A stretch of 9,396 nt of DNA from an uncultured Chitinophagaceae bacterium (GTDB lineage Bacteria; Bacteroidota; Bacteroidia; Chitinophagales; Chitinophagaceae), in contig CAMPGT010000154.1 in assembly GCA_946885665.1 (NCBI GenBank), forward strand, positions 1 to 9,396, read 5' to 3'. Shown in pieces: positions 1-6,531 of the stretch; position 1 is the stretch's first letter, and every line of letters starts with the position of its first letter. Under the pieces are notes generated by a model. It was not told where the DNA came from, made no database searches, and saw nothing but the letters and a program-made list of their open reading frames with translations. Made by a program: the position numbers and the translations under genes.

Positions 1-71
1 GTGGACCTAACTTTAATTATTAAATTCAAACATAAAAGTTTTAACTTTAAAAAAAATCTAACTCATCTCAA

Positions 72-899
72 ATGAAAAAATTCTTAGTACCAACCGACTT
101 CTCGGACACTTCAAAAAATGCTGCCCGCTACGCGGTTGAACTGGCACAGGATGATCCGGAAACAACAATAATTCTCTATAACTTATACGAAAAGCTCGCA
201 CCCGGCTCCGACGGCTCCTTGCTCACCGAAACCGACGAAGACCGGAAAAAAGTGTTGAACCAGGCGCTCGCCAACCTCGAAATAGAGCTGCATGAAATTT
301 CGACTGTCCGCATTCAGTATGTTACTGAAGAAGGCAGCTCGCTGGTTGAATCGGTCGAAAGGTATGTTCGTTACAACGGCATAGACGTAGTGATCATGGG
401 CATCACCGGCGCCACCCGGCTCGAACAGATATTCATGGGAAGCAATGCACTCAATATGGCCAGGCAGGGTGTTTGCCCCATCATTATCGTTCCGCCGAAG
501 GCAGAATTCAAAAAAATAAAAAATGTGCTGCTGGCCAGCGACTTTAAAAATGTAAAGACTACCACACCGGTTGCGCAGATCAAAAAGATACTCGACATCT
601 TCAAACCCAACCTCCACATCGTAAACGTGGATGCGGAACATTATGTCGAGCTCACCGAAGAATATAAGAAAGAAAGAGCATGGCTGGAGAAAACGTTCGA
701 GGAGTACCATCCTGAATTTTATTTCATCCGCATGTTTGATTTCCTGGACGCCATCAGCAATTTCGCAGCCGATCACCACATCGACCTGATTGTAACGGTG
801 CCCCGCAAGCATTCATTCCTCAGCGGCCTGTATAAAACCAGCCATACAAAGAAGCTGGCTTATCACAGCCATGTTCCTGTAGTGGCCATTCCTGAGTAA
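72..899 (+). CDS. Tandem-domain universal stress protein (UspA family)
   Basis: The protein has 275 residues, about twice the length of a single Usp domain, and contains two of them: roughly residues 1-142 and 147-275. Each opens with the typical beta-strand plus aspartate (KKFLVPTDFS near residue 2 and KNVLLASDFK near residue 150). Domain 1 keeps the complete ATP-binding pattern G-2x-G-9x-G-S (G110, G113, G123, S124). Domain 2 has no such pattern: the matching stretch, around PRKHSFLSGLYKTSH, has lost the glycine spacing, so only domain 1 is likely to bind nucleotide. There is no signal peptide or membrane segment, so it should be cytoplasmic. Family members are stress- or starvation-induced and act by binding ATP or partner proteins; the exact role cannot be read from sequence. 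The ATG at 72 is the first good start, follows an A-rich leader, and has no clear Shine-Dalgarno. It appears monocistronic, with 96 bp before the next gene. Confidence 0.93.
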   Translation: MKKFLVPTDFSDTSKNAARYAVELAQDDPETTIILYNLYEKLAPGSDGSLLTETDEDRKKVLNQALANLEIELHEISTVRIQYVTEEGSSLVESVERYVRYNGIDVVIMGITGATRLEQIFMGSNALNMARQGVCPIIIVPPKAEFKKIKNVLLASDFKNVKTTTPVAQIKKILDIFKPNLHIVNVDAEHYVELTEEYKKERAWLEKTFEEYHPEFYFIRMFDFLDAISNFAADHHIDLIVTVPRKHSFLSGLYKTSHTKKLAYHSHVPVVAIPE

Positions 900-953
900 G
901 GGTATTTACTTAGCTGCCAAATAAACAATTGATATTCATTCACATCGTTGGGG

Positions 954-991
954 TAAGATATTATTTTCATATAATCGAAAAAAATATCTTA
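954..991. promoter_or_regulatory. Inverted repeat abutting the start codon of the barrel-protein gene
   Basis: TAAGATATT (954-962) and its exact complement AATATCTTA (983-991) flank a 20-base A/T-rich spacer. GG at 952-953 and CC at 993-994 could extend the pairing past a bulged T at 992. The ATG begins at 996. A smaller competing pair, ATTAT (960-964) with ATAAT (971-975), lies inside and overlaps the outer left arm. There is no T-run after it, so it is a poor terminator for the upstream stress gene. It could be a protein-binding operator or an mRNA hairpin that limits ribosome access. The repeat is seen directly; the function is inferred. Confidence 0.5.
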
Positions 992-995
992 TCCA

Positions 996-2264
996 ATGAT
1001 GTTGAAGCCCCTCCTGATTTTCGCACTCACCGTGCTGGTGGGTTCTCCTCTATTTGCCCAGGAAAATTATTTACCGGCCTCTGTAGTAACCCTTTCGGGT
1101 GATACGGTAAAAGGGCAAATCGACTATAAAAACTGGAACAGAAACCCTTCTGCAATCACCTTTAAGGAAAATGACAATGCAGAAGCCATTTCTTATTATC
1201 CTTCGATGATCCGGTCGTTTGCAGTGGCAAATGACGTTTACAAGAGCGCAATCGTCGAAATAGATAAACGCTACGATGATCTTAGACACATCTCATCTGA
1301 TGCGACAATTGTTACCCACACGGATACTGTTTTTCTGAATTTGGTTGTCGGCGGCAGTAAACCGTTGTACCAGTTTTACGACAACGTTCATCACTTTTAT
1401 ATTGAATCCGGGAAAAATATTGAGCTTTTAAAGTTCAGGAAGTACCTCACCCGCAGGATGAACTATGCCACGGCAAGCGAGGAGAGAGTAGTGGGTATTG
1501 TTGATATATACACTTTTCAACTGGAAGAGTACCTTAAAGAATGTCCGTCCATTAGCAAAATGCTGGCGGACACCAAATATGATGTGTTAAGTTTGAGAAA
1601 GACGTTTCTGAATTATTACAAGTGCGCCGGCAGCGAACCGGCATATACCCATAAAAAAGAGCTGGAAAAACTGGAAATCGGTTTGTTGGCGGGCGCCACC
1701 AGCACATCGCTAAATGTTACGACCACAGAAGCGGCTGTGATCGCAAGGGTCGACTTTCCATCTTCCCAAAACTTCACCGGAGGCGTATTTTTTGATATCA
1801 TCCTGCCGCGCCAGCGGTCGCGGCTAAGCATCAATAATGAATTTTTGTACACCTCTTATAAAACAAGCGGTACCTGGAAAACATCTTCGAGCGATACCCG
1901 CTATGATGAATACCGGTTCGCCTTTGATTATGCTTATCTGAAGATAAACAACATGGCGAGGTATAAATTTCTATTGAAGAACGCCACGATATTTATCAAC
2001 GCAGGCGTATCGAACGGGCTGGCCCTTAAAGCGGAGTATTCGTCGAGGTTGTTCCATAAATACGATGAATATGAATCCGACCGTGAGCAACCGAAGGACC
2101 ATACGAAAAAACATGAAATAGGATTCTTTATTGGAGCGGGTGCAAGAAAGAACCGCGGTTCTCTCGAATTAAGAGCCGAAAGGAGCGACGGGATGTTTCA
2201 CTTCAGTGAGGTGAGTTCAAAGGTTATGAGATATTCTGTGCTGTTTGGTTACAGGTTGAAATAG
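996..2264 (+). CDS. Exported protein of unknown function with predicted C-terminal outer-membrane beta-barrel
   Basis: I do not recognise a named family. The 422-residue product starts with a clear Sec signal peptide: K4, a hydrophobic core at residues 5-20, and a likely cut after A21 (LFA|QEN). Residues about 25-150 form a soluble domain that opens with VTLSGDTVKGQIDYKNW, a style I associate with Bacteroidota secreted proteins. Residues about 170-212 look helical and contain two cysteines (C183, C210) that could form a disulfide in the periplasm. From about residue 226 to the end there are alternating hydrophobic/polar strands rich in aromatic residues and glycine, ending in RYSVLFGYRLK, as expected of a small porin-like barrel. 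It probably sits in the outer membrane with a periplasmic N-terminal domain. The start could be either of two adjacent ATG codons (996 or 999). It is a single-gene unit: the next genes run the opposite way. Function is unknown; the barrel call rests on pattern only. Confidence 0.75.
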   Translation: MMLKPLLIFALTVLVGSPLFAQENYLPASVVTLSGDTVKGQIDYKNWNRNPSAITFKENDNAEAISYYPSMIRSFAVANDVYKSAIVEIDKRYDDLRHISSDATIVTHTDTVFLNLVVGGSKPLYQFYDNVHHFYIESGKNIELLKFRKYLTRRMNYATASEERVVGIVDIYTFQLEEYLKECPSISKMLADTKYDVLSLRKTFLNYYKCAGSEPAYTHKKELEKLEIGLLAGATSTSLNVTTTEAAVIARVDFPSSQNFTGGVFFDIILPRQRSRLSINNEFLYTSYKTSGTWKTSSSDTRYDEYRFAFDYAYLKINNMARYKFLLKNATIFINAGVSNGLALKAEYSSRLFHKYDEYESDREQPKDHTKKHEIGFFIGAGARKNRGSLELRAERSDGMFHFSEVSSKVMRYSVLFGYRLK

Positions 2265-2271
2265 AATCTTC

Positions 2272-2304
2272 AAAAAATAAGCCCCGGTGTAGAAACATCG
2301 GGGC
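2272..2304 (-). terminator. Rho-independent terminator of the aguB-aguA operon
   Basis: Bases 2281-2290 (GCCCCGGTGT) pair with 2295-2304 (ACATCGGGGC) to give a 10-bp stem with one G-T wobble and a 4-base loop (AGAA). On the minus strand the stem is followed by TTATTTTTTG (2280 down to 2271), a good U-tract; on the plus strand no T-run follows. It therefore fits termination of the leftward operon, about 120 bases beyond the aguA stop. It also lies 17 bp past the stop of the plus-strand barrel gene, so a weaker two-way role is possible. Confidence 0.85.
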
Positions 2305-2400
2305 AATTGGTTAAGGCTCTGATTTATAGAAAGTTTTTGTCTTCTCTATATTAAGAGCATAAAATTTGATGGTTCGTTGCACGGGCGAAGGAAAATTTTT

Positions 2401-2417
2401 GCCCATTGCCCATTGCC
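2401..2417. repeat. Short heptad tandem repeat (GCCCATT, 2.4 copies)
   Basis: GCCCATT at 2401-2407 and 2408-2414 is followed by GCC at 2415-2417. It lies 8 bp outside the aguA stop codon, between that stop and the operon terminator. It has the same 7-bp period as the A/T-rich repeats elsewhere in the window, but a different unit. Confidence 0.6.
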
Positions 2418-2425
2418 TTTCCTCC

Positions 2426-3475
2426 TCACTCCTCCGGCTCCTGCTGGCTGAGGCAGTGAAAGCTTCCCAGGCCCCAGATAATTTCGGTAGAATCGATGCC
2501 CACCACCCTTCTCGACGGAAAACATTCCTGGATGATGCGCAGGGCCCGCTCGTCGTTTTTGGAACGGAAAGTAGGAACGATGACGGCGGCATTGCAGATG
2601 TAAAAATTAGCATAAGAAGCAGGAAGACGCTGCCCATCGTATATAACGGCATCCGGCATCGGCAACTCCACAATGTTCAGTTGCCGGCCATTCAGCAGCC
2701 GCATCTTCCGGAGTTGCGATAAATTCTGTTGAAGAGGCAGGTAATTCTCGTCGGTCGCATTTTCTTCCACAACGGTTATCACCGTGTCGCGGTTCACAAA
2801 CCGGATAGTGTCGTCAATATGGCCGTCGGTATCATCACCGGCAATGCCATCCTTTACCCACAGCACCTGTTGAACGCCGTAATAACCGGCGAGGTATTTC
2901 TCGAGTTGGGAGCGGTTGAGCGTGGGGTTGCGGTTTGCATTCAGCAGGCAACATTCGGAAGTGATCACCGTGCCTTCACCATTAAAATCGACCGAGCCGC
3001 CTTCCATGATAATGCCGGGATGATAAACGGGCAGGCCCAACTGCCCCGCTATTCGCGTCGGAACCACGTCGTCGAGGTCGAAAGGGGGATACTTCCCTCC
3101 CCAGGCATTGTAGTTCCAATCCACAATGACTTTCTTCTTCTCTGCCGCCGGGTTGATAAGAAACGCCGGACCGTGATCGCGGCACCAGGCGTCGTTGGTG
3201 GGGTTCTCGTAAAAAGTTACCCGCGACAGATCGGCGTCGGCATTTTCCAGATGCTGAATGGCCGACAGCTTCATGGCATCGTCATTTACATTGATGCACA
3301 CCCGTTCGCTTGCTGCCAGTTCCTTTACAAATTGAGAATAATAAGGATAGATGGAATGGATCTTACCGGGCCAGGAAGCCTCTTTGTGGGGCCAACTGAG
3401 CCAGGTGGCGCGGTGCTTTGCAAATTCTGGCGGAAAATAATATCCCCGTTCGCCGGGAGTCAGTTGTTCACTCAT
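2426..3475 (-). CDS. aguA: Agmatine deiminase (agmatine iminohydrolase)
   Basis: This cytoplasmic enzyme hydrolyses agmatine to N-carbamoylputrescine and ammonia, the first of two steps from agmatine to putrescine. The 349-residue length is normal for the family (peptidyl-arginine-deiminase-like, pentein fold). Visible signatures are WCRDHGP (residues 97-103), MEGGS (157-161), the ECCLLNANRNP block (174-184), DTDGHIDD (215-222, with catalytic H219) and the C-terminal GSFHCLSQQEP with nucleophile C341. All key residues are present. The C-terminus is only eight residues past the catalytic cysteine, as is typical. The start ATG (3475-3473) directly follows the TAG stop of aguB with no gap, so translation is probably coupled. 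No arginine decarboxylase, which would supply agmatine, is in the window; the substrate must come from an unlinked enzyme or from outside. The pairing with aguB makes the assignment firm. Confidence 0.96.
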   Translation of the reverse strand: MSEQLTPGERGYYFPPEFAKHRATWLSWPHKEASWPGKIHSIYPYYSQFVKELAASERVCINVNDDAMKLSAIQHLENADADLSRVTFYENPTNDAWCRDHGPAFLINPAAEKKKVIVDWNYNAWGGKYPPFDLDDVVPTRIAGQLGLPVYHPGIIMEGGSVDFNGEGTVITSECCLLNANRNPTLNRSQLEKYLAGYYGVQQVLWVKDGIAGDDTDGHIDDTIRFVNRDTVITVVEENATDENYLPLQQNLSQLRKMRLLNGRQLNIVELPMPDAVIYDGQRLPASYANFYICNAAVIVPTFRSKNDERALRIIQECFPSRRVVGIDSTEIIWGLGSFHCLSQQEPEE

Positions 3476-4351
3476 CTAATCCTGGTCGATGTAACGTTTG
3501 GTGATGGGTTGGTAAGAGTCGATCCTCCTGTCGCGCAAAAATGGCCAGTGCGTTCGGTACCTGTCAGTAGTATTGGTTTCGAGCTCTTTCACGATCACTT
3601 CTTCTTCATCGTGCGAGGCCTGGCAGATGAGGCTGCCGAATGGGTTGGCGATGAATGAGCCTCCCCAAAATTTCATCCTTCCCTCCTGTTCGAGGCCAAC
3701 GCGGTTAACGCTCACCACGTGTACGCCATTGGCGATGGCGTGGCTGCGCTGGATGGTTTGCCAGGCATTGTATTGTTCGGTGTTGGTAGCTTCATCCTGC
3801 GAGGTGGCCCAGCCGATGGCCGTGGGGTAAAAAAGAATTTCGGCTCCCATCAGCGAGGTGATGCGCGCCGCTTCGGGATACCATTGATCCCAGCAGATCA
3901 ATACACCTATCGTTGCAAATTTTGTGTTGAACACTTTATAGCCGAGATCGCCGGGAGTGAAGTAAAATTTCTCGAAATAAGCCGGGTCGTCGGGGATGTG
4001 CATCTTCCGGTATTTGTCGAGATAACGTCCATCCGCATCGATTACAGCGGTAGTGTTGTGGTAGATGCCCTGCGCCCGTTTTTCGAACAACGAAGCAACG
4101 ATCACAACGCCAAGTTCTTTGGCTATTTTTTCGAGAATGGAGGTTGTTGGACCGGGAACCGGTTCGGCAAGGAGGAAGTTGTCGTAATCTTCAACGTCGC
4201 AAAAATAGAGGGAGGTGAACAGCTCCTGCAGGCAGATGATCTGTGCGCCCATTGCTGCGGCTTCATGGATCTTCTGCACGGCTTTCTGAACATTCTGTTC
4301 TTTCTGCTGCGTGCAGGACATTTGAACCAACCCTATTTTTACTTTGCTCAT
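3476..4351 (-). CDS. aguB: N-carbamoylputrescine amidase
   Basis: A nitrilase/carbon-nitrogen hydrolase superfamily enzyme that converts N-carbamoylputrescine to putrescine, CO2 and ammonia, completing the agmatine route to polyamines. The 291-residue length is typical. The Glu-Lys-Cys triad is complete: E43 in LQELFTSLYF, K116 in YRKMHIPDD, and C153 in LICWDQWYPEAAR. The PDDPAYFEKFYFTPGD stretch (120-135) and the ending FLRDRRIDSY(Q)P are characteristic of plant and bacterial AguB proteins rather than other nitrilases. It is the first gene of a two-gene operon and its TAG stop touches the aguA ATG. The 5' flank is unusual: four perfect 7-bp repeats run straight into the ATG, leaving no room for a Shine-Dalgarno. 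No strong -7 promoter element is visible in the 175-bp upstream gap; an A/T-rich TATAAT lies on the minus strand near 4411-4416. Confidence 0.96.
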   Translation of the reverse strand: MSKVKIGLVQMSCTQQKEQNVQKAVQKIHEAAAMGAQIICLQELFTSLYFCDVEDYDNFLLAEPVPGPTTSILEKIAKELGVVIVASLFEKRAQGIYHNTTAVIDADGRYLDKYRKMHIPDDPAYFEKFYFTPGDLGYKVFNTKFATIGVLICWDQWYPEAARITSLMGAEILFYPTAIGWATSQDEATNTEQYNAWQTIQRSHAIANGVHVVSVNRVGLEQEGRMKFWGGSFIANPFGSLICQASHDEEEVIVKELETNTTDRYRTHWPFLRDRRIDSYQPITKRYIDQD

Positions 4352-4384
4352 TAAAAGTTAAAACTTAAAAGTTAAAAGTTAAAA
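4352..4384. repeat. Heptad tandem repeat directly upstream of aguB
   Basis: On the plus strand, units of (G/C)TTAAAA fill 4357-4363, 4364-4370, 4371-4377 and 4378-4384, with a partial unit at 4352-4356 that runs into the aguB start codon. Read on the coding (minus) strand it is TTTTAAC or TTTTAAG repeated, with the ATG in the same 7-base register. A 16-base segment (4358-4373) recurs inverted at 4504-4519. Confidence 0.8.
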
Positions 4385-4497
4385 ACCTATGTGTTGCGCT
4401 CCCTAAAAAATTATAGACGTGAAGTTTGTGCTGAAAAAGCATTTTGATCATAACTGTTTCATTGAATTAAAACAATCAATCATCAACCCTGGCTCAC

Positions 4498-4525
4498 TTT
4501 TTAAACTTTTAAGTTTTAAGTTAAC
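4498..4525. repeat. Heptad tandem repeat directly downstream of the desaturase stop
   Basis: TTTTAAG at 4507-4513 and 4514-4520 is flanked by partial units (TTTTTAAAC at 4498-4506 and TTAAC at 4521-4525). The array ends one base from the desaturase stop codon (4527-4529). Bases 4504-4519 are the exact reverse complement of 4358-4373, so the two arrays frame the 175-bp gap as an inverted pair. It contains a weak A/T hairpin (AAACTT/AAGTTT, 4503-4516) and might add to transcription termination. Confidence 0.7.
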
Positions 4526-4526
4526 C

Positions 4527-5594
4527 TCAGCTTCTTCCCATCTGCCGCAAAAATGCCACATGCGAAGCCACCGCATACCTCACCTTCGGGTATTCGATAT
4601 AGATCAATCCGTATTCTTCGCAAGCCTTCCTGATAATGTTGCTGATGGCCGGGTAATGGATATGCGAAATTTTGGGGAAAAGATGATGTTCGATCTGGAA
4701 ATTCAGTCCACCCACTAACCATGATACCACCTTATTTTTAGTTGCAAAGTTGGCGGTGGTTTTGATCTGATGAACGGCCCATTCGTCTTCCAGCCTACCG
4801 GTTATTACATCGGGCTGGGGAAAGCTTGTGTGCTCGACGGTGTGTGCCAACTGGAACACGAGGCTCAGCACAAAACCGGCCACGCAGGTGAAGATGATGA
4901 AACCAACGAGCCATGAGGTAAATCCAAGCAGGTAAATCGGAAGCCCCACGAACAGGAACATGTGAAACAACTTGAAGCCCCAGAAAACGAGATGGTCGGA
5001 AACCTCCATCTTTTTGAGAGGCATGCTGCCGACGTGTTTCTTGAAATATTTTTGATAGTCGAGAACGAAGATCCAGAAAATATAGAGCAGCGAATACAGT
5101 ACCCAGAAGTACAGGTGCTGGTATTTATGCAGCGCATATTTTTTTTGCGTGCTGCTCATGCGCATGAACGGCTGAATGTCGATGTCGTCATCCACGCCGT
5201 CGATGTTCGTGTAGGCATGATGGATGACGTTGTGCTTAACGTTCCACATGAAGCTGTTGCCGCCGAGTATGTTGAGGGAAAAGGCCGCGAGCTGGTTCAC
5301 CCATTTGTACTTGCTGAAGCTTCCGTGGGCGCCGTCGTGCATGACATTAAAGCCGATGGCGGCTACCACGCATCCGAGCAGCACACATTCAAGTATGGCC
5401 CAAACGACCGGAGGGGTGAAAAAAACGAGGTGAACATAAACGAAGATAAATGCCACCATCAGGATAACGGCTTTTAGAAACAGGCTGTAATTGCCGGTTG
5501 TAGAGGTACCTACCTCTTCGAAATATGCGCTGATCCTCCTCTTCAATTCGCTGTGAAAAGAATGTGGGACATTGGAAAATTTAGGTGTTGCCAT
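4527..5594 (-). CDS. Membrane fatty acid (acyl-CoA/acyl-lipid) desaturase, front-end type
   Basis: An integral-membrane di-iron desaturase that should insert a double bond into a fatty acyl chain. With the start at 5594 it has 355 residues. The three histidine boxes are present: HDGAH (86-90), HNVIHH (121-126) and QIEHH (300-304); a further H251/H255 pair sits in AHTVEH. Glutamine opening the third box is typical of front-end (delta-5/delta-6-like) desaturases. Membrane segments fall at about 40-60, 64-84, 160-178 and 205-247. There is no N-terminal cytochrome b5 domain (no HPGG heme motif), so electrons must come from a separate carrier. The frame is open to an upstream ATG at 5663, but that codon lies inside a -7 promoter element (5661-5668), so the ATG at 5594 giving MATPKF is preferred. 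Regiospecificity and substrate cannot be told from sequence. It is probably transcribed alone, possibly with read-through from bshB1. Confidence 0.92.
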   Translation of the reverse strand: MATPKFSNVPHSFHSELKRRISAYFEEVGTSTTGNYSLFLKAVILMVAFIFVYVHLVFFTPPVVWAILECVLLGCVVAAIGFNVMHDGAHGSFSKYKWVNQLAAFSLNILGGNSFMWNVKHNVIHHAYTNIDGVDDDIDIQPFMRMSSTQKKYALHKYQHLYFWVLYSLLYIFWIFVLDYQKYFKKHVGSMPLKKMEVSDHLVFWGFKLFHMFLFVGLPIYLLGFTSWLVGFIIFTCVAGFVLSLVFQLAHTVEHTSFPQPDVITGRLEDEWAVHQIKTTANFATKNKVVSWLVGGLNFQIEHHLFPKISHIHYPAISNIIRKACEEYGLIYIEYPKVRYAVASHVAFLRQMGRS

Positions 5595-5660
5595 GGTCTG
5601 AAAAAATATTAACGGAGAGCCTGTTTTAACCCGGCCCGGCCTGATGATCGAATTCGGGTG

Positions 5661-5668
5661 CAAAGGTA
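5661..5668 (-). promoter_or_regulatory. Candidate -7 promoter element of the desaturase gene
   Basis: The minus strand reads TACCTTTG, an exact match to the Bacteroidota -7 consensus TAnnTTTG. Transcription would start about 6 bases on, giving a leader of roughly 60 bases before the ATG at 5594. The -33 TTG is not clear; ATG sits 23 bases upstream in its place. A GC-rich CCGGCCCGG block (5631-5639) falls in the predicted leader. Confidence 0.5.
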
Positions 5669-5694
5669 ACTTTAAATGCTGATACTGAGTACAT

Positions 5695-5722
5695 TTTTAA
5701 CGTATTCGGCCAGGTTTTTAAC
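5695..5722. repeat. Two TTTTAAC heptads spaced in register, next to the bshB1 stop
   Basis: TTTTAAC occurs at 5695-5701 and 5716-5722, exactly 21 bp (three units) apart, and the second copy ends 3 bp from the bshB1 stop codon. The two heptads between them do not match the unit, so this could be a decayed array or chance in an A/T-rich gap. Confidence 0.35.
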
Positions 5723-5725
5723 TTC

Positions 5726-6463
5726 CTACGTTTCAACGAGCAACAAGGCATCGAGGTTACGTATCCCGATCTTTTTTTCACTGGTAAATCCCTCTGCATA
5801 TTTCACGCCAATCCGCTTTCCCAGCATCCTGGCGCGTGCAATGACGCTTTCGAGGAAGTCGGGTGTGGAAATGTAGGTTTGCAGGCCCTCGGTTTTGTGC
5901 CCGTTCACGTGAAATTGTGTAGTATATGCCTCTACCGATTTCATTTTTTGGTCGAACGTGTCGCTCACATCAATCAGCAGGTCGGGTTCGTGGTACCAGT
6001 CCTGCAGGTAATGAAGAATGTATTTCGGGCGCCACTTATCCTGTTCGTTGCCCTTTTCGTCGTGTGTTTTTATTTTAACAAGCCCCGAAAGGAAGCATGC
6101 GTCTGCGATAAGATGGCCGGCCCGGCCGTGGTCGGGATGGCGATCGTCGAGAATGTTGCCGAAGATGATATCGGGGCGGTATTTGCGGATGGCGGCGATG
6201 AGCCGGAGCTGATGCTCCTCATCATTTTTGAAAAAGCCGTCTCTCATTTTCAGGTTTTCGCGCACTTCAACGCCGATGATCTTTGCTGCATTAGAAGCTT
6301 CGAAGTGCCGTGTTTCAGCCGTTCCCCTCGTGCCCAGCTCTCCCTGGGTAAGATCGATAATGCCTGTCTTTTTACCATTTTTTATTTCATTGATCAGTAC
6401 ACCGGCGCACCCGAGTTCCACATCGTCGGGATGAACGCCGATGGCGAGAATGTCTAGTTTCAT
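5726..6463 (-). CDS. bshB1: Bacillithiol biosynthesis deacetylase BshB1
   Basis: A zinc-dependent deacetylase of the LmbE/PIG-L family. In bacillithiol synthesis it removes the acetyl group from N-acetylglucosaminyl-malate, giving the amine to which BshC adds cysteine; the end product is the main low-molecular-weight thiol of many Firmicutes and Bacteroidota. The 245-residue length is typical. Visible motifs are GVHPDDVELGC (9-19; H11, D13, D14 for zinc and catalysis), LTQGELGTRGT (38-48), and DDRHPDHGRAG (106-116; H112 is the likely third zinc ligand). The ending GVKYAEGFTSEKKIGIRNL separates BshB1 from mycothiol deacetylase and other LmbE proteins. It is soluble and cytoplasmic. The start cannot be moved downstream because the HPDD motif begins at residue 11. 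BshA and BshC are not in the window. A well-formed promoter lies only 4 bases from the ATG. Confidence 0.94.
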   Translation of the reverse strand: MKLDILAIGVHPDDVELGCAGVLINEIKNGKKTGIIDLTQGELGTRGTAETRHFEASNAAKIIGVEVRENLKMRDGFFKNDEEHQLRLIAAIRKYRPDIIFGNILDDRHPDHGRAGHLIADACFLSGLVKIKTHDEKGNEQDKWRPKYILHYLQDWYHEPDLLIDVSDTFDQKMKSVEAYTTQFHVNGHKTEGLQTYISTPDFLESVIARARMLGKRIGVKYAEGFTSEKKIGIRNLDALLLVET

Positions 6464-6467
6464 GCAG

Positions 6468-6495
6468 CAAATGTATGGCGCTTTCCCGCTAACAA
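6468..6495 (-). promoter_or_regulatory. Bacteroidota-type promoter of bshB1, predicting a leaderless or near-leaderless mRNA
   Basis: On the minus strand TTG (6495-6493) is followed by 17 bases and then TACATTTG (6475-6468), an exact match to the -33/-7 pattern TTG-N17-23-TAnnTTTG described for Bacteroidota. Only CTGC separates the -7 box from the bshB1 ATG, so transcription should begin at or within a few bases of the start codon. The motif is seen; the start site is inferred. Confidence 0.6.
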
Positions 6496-6497
6496 GC

Positions 6498-6505
6498 TAA
6501 ATTCG
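6498..6505 (+). promoter_or_regulatory. Candidate -7 element for the dihydrolipoyl dehydrogenase gene
   Basis: TAAATTCG differs from TAnnTTTG at one position and lies 26 bp before the ATG, giving a leader of about 20 bases. No TTG is visible at the expected -33 distance. It lies just outside the -33 box of the divergent bshB1 promoter, so the two polymerases could interfere. Confidence 0.35.
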
Positions 6506-6531
6506 CACATCCATAATCAAATCTTCAAAGA

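Noticed and set aside
900..995. Terminator for the universal stress protein gene
   Set aside because: The only strong symmetry in the gap (954-991) has an A/T stem, a 20-base loop and no trailing T-run, and it touches the next start codon; a regulatory role is more likely.
2729..3658. A 309-codon open frame on the plus strand opposite aguA and the end of aguB
   Set aside because: It lies wholly antisense to two well-supported enzymes, has no recognisable domain, and its composition is that of a mirrored GC-rich coding strand.
4419..4718. A 99-codon plus-strand frame starting in the desaturase-aguB gap
   Set aside because: Most of it is antisense to the desaturase 3' end; the product shows no domain, and there is no supporting promoter or start signal.
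5595..5663. A 23-residue N-terminal extension of the desaturase
   Set aside because: The upstream ATG lies within the predicted -7 promoter box, and the extra residues (HPNSIIRPGRV...) are unlike the family; the family-like N-terminus begins at 5594.
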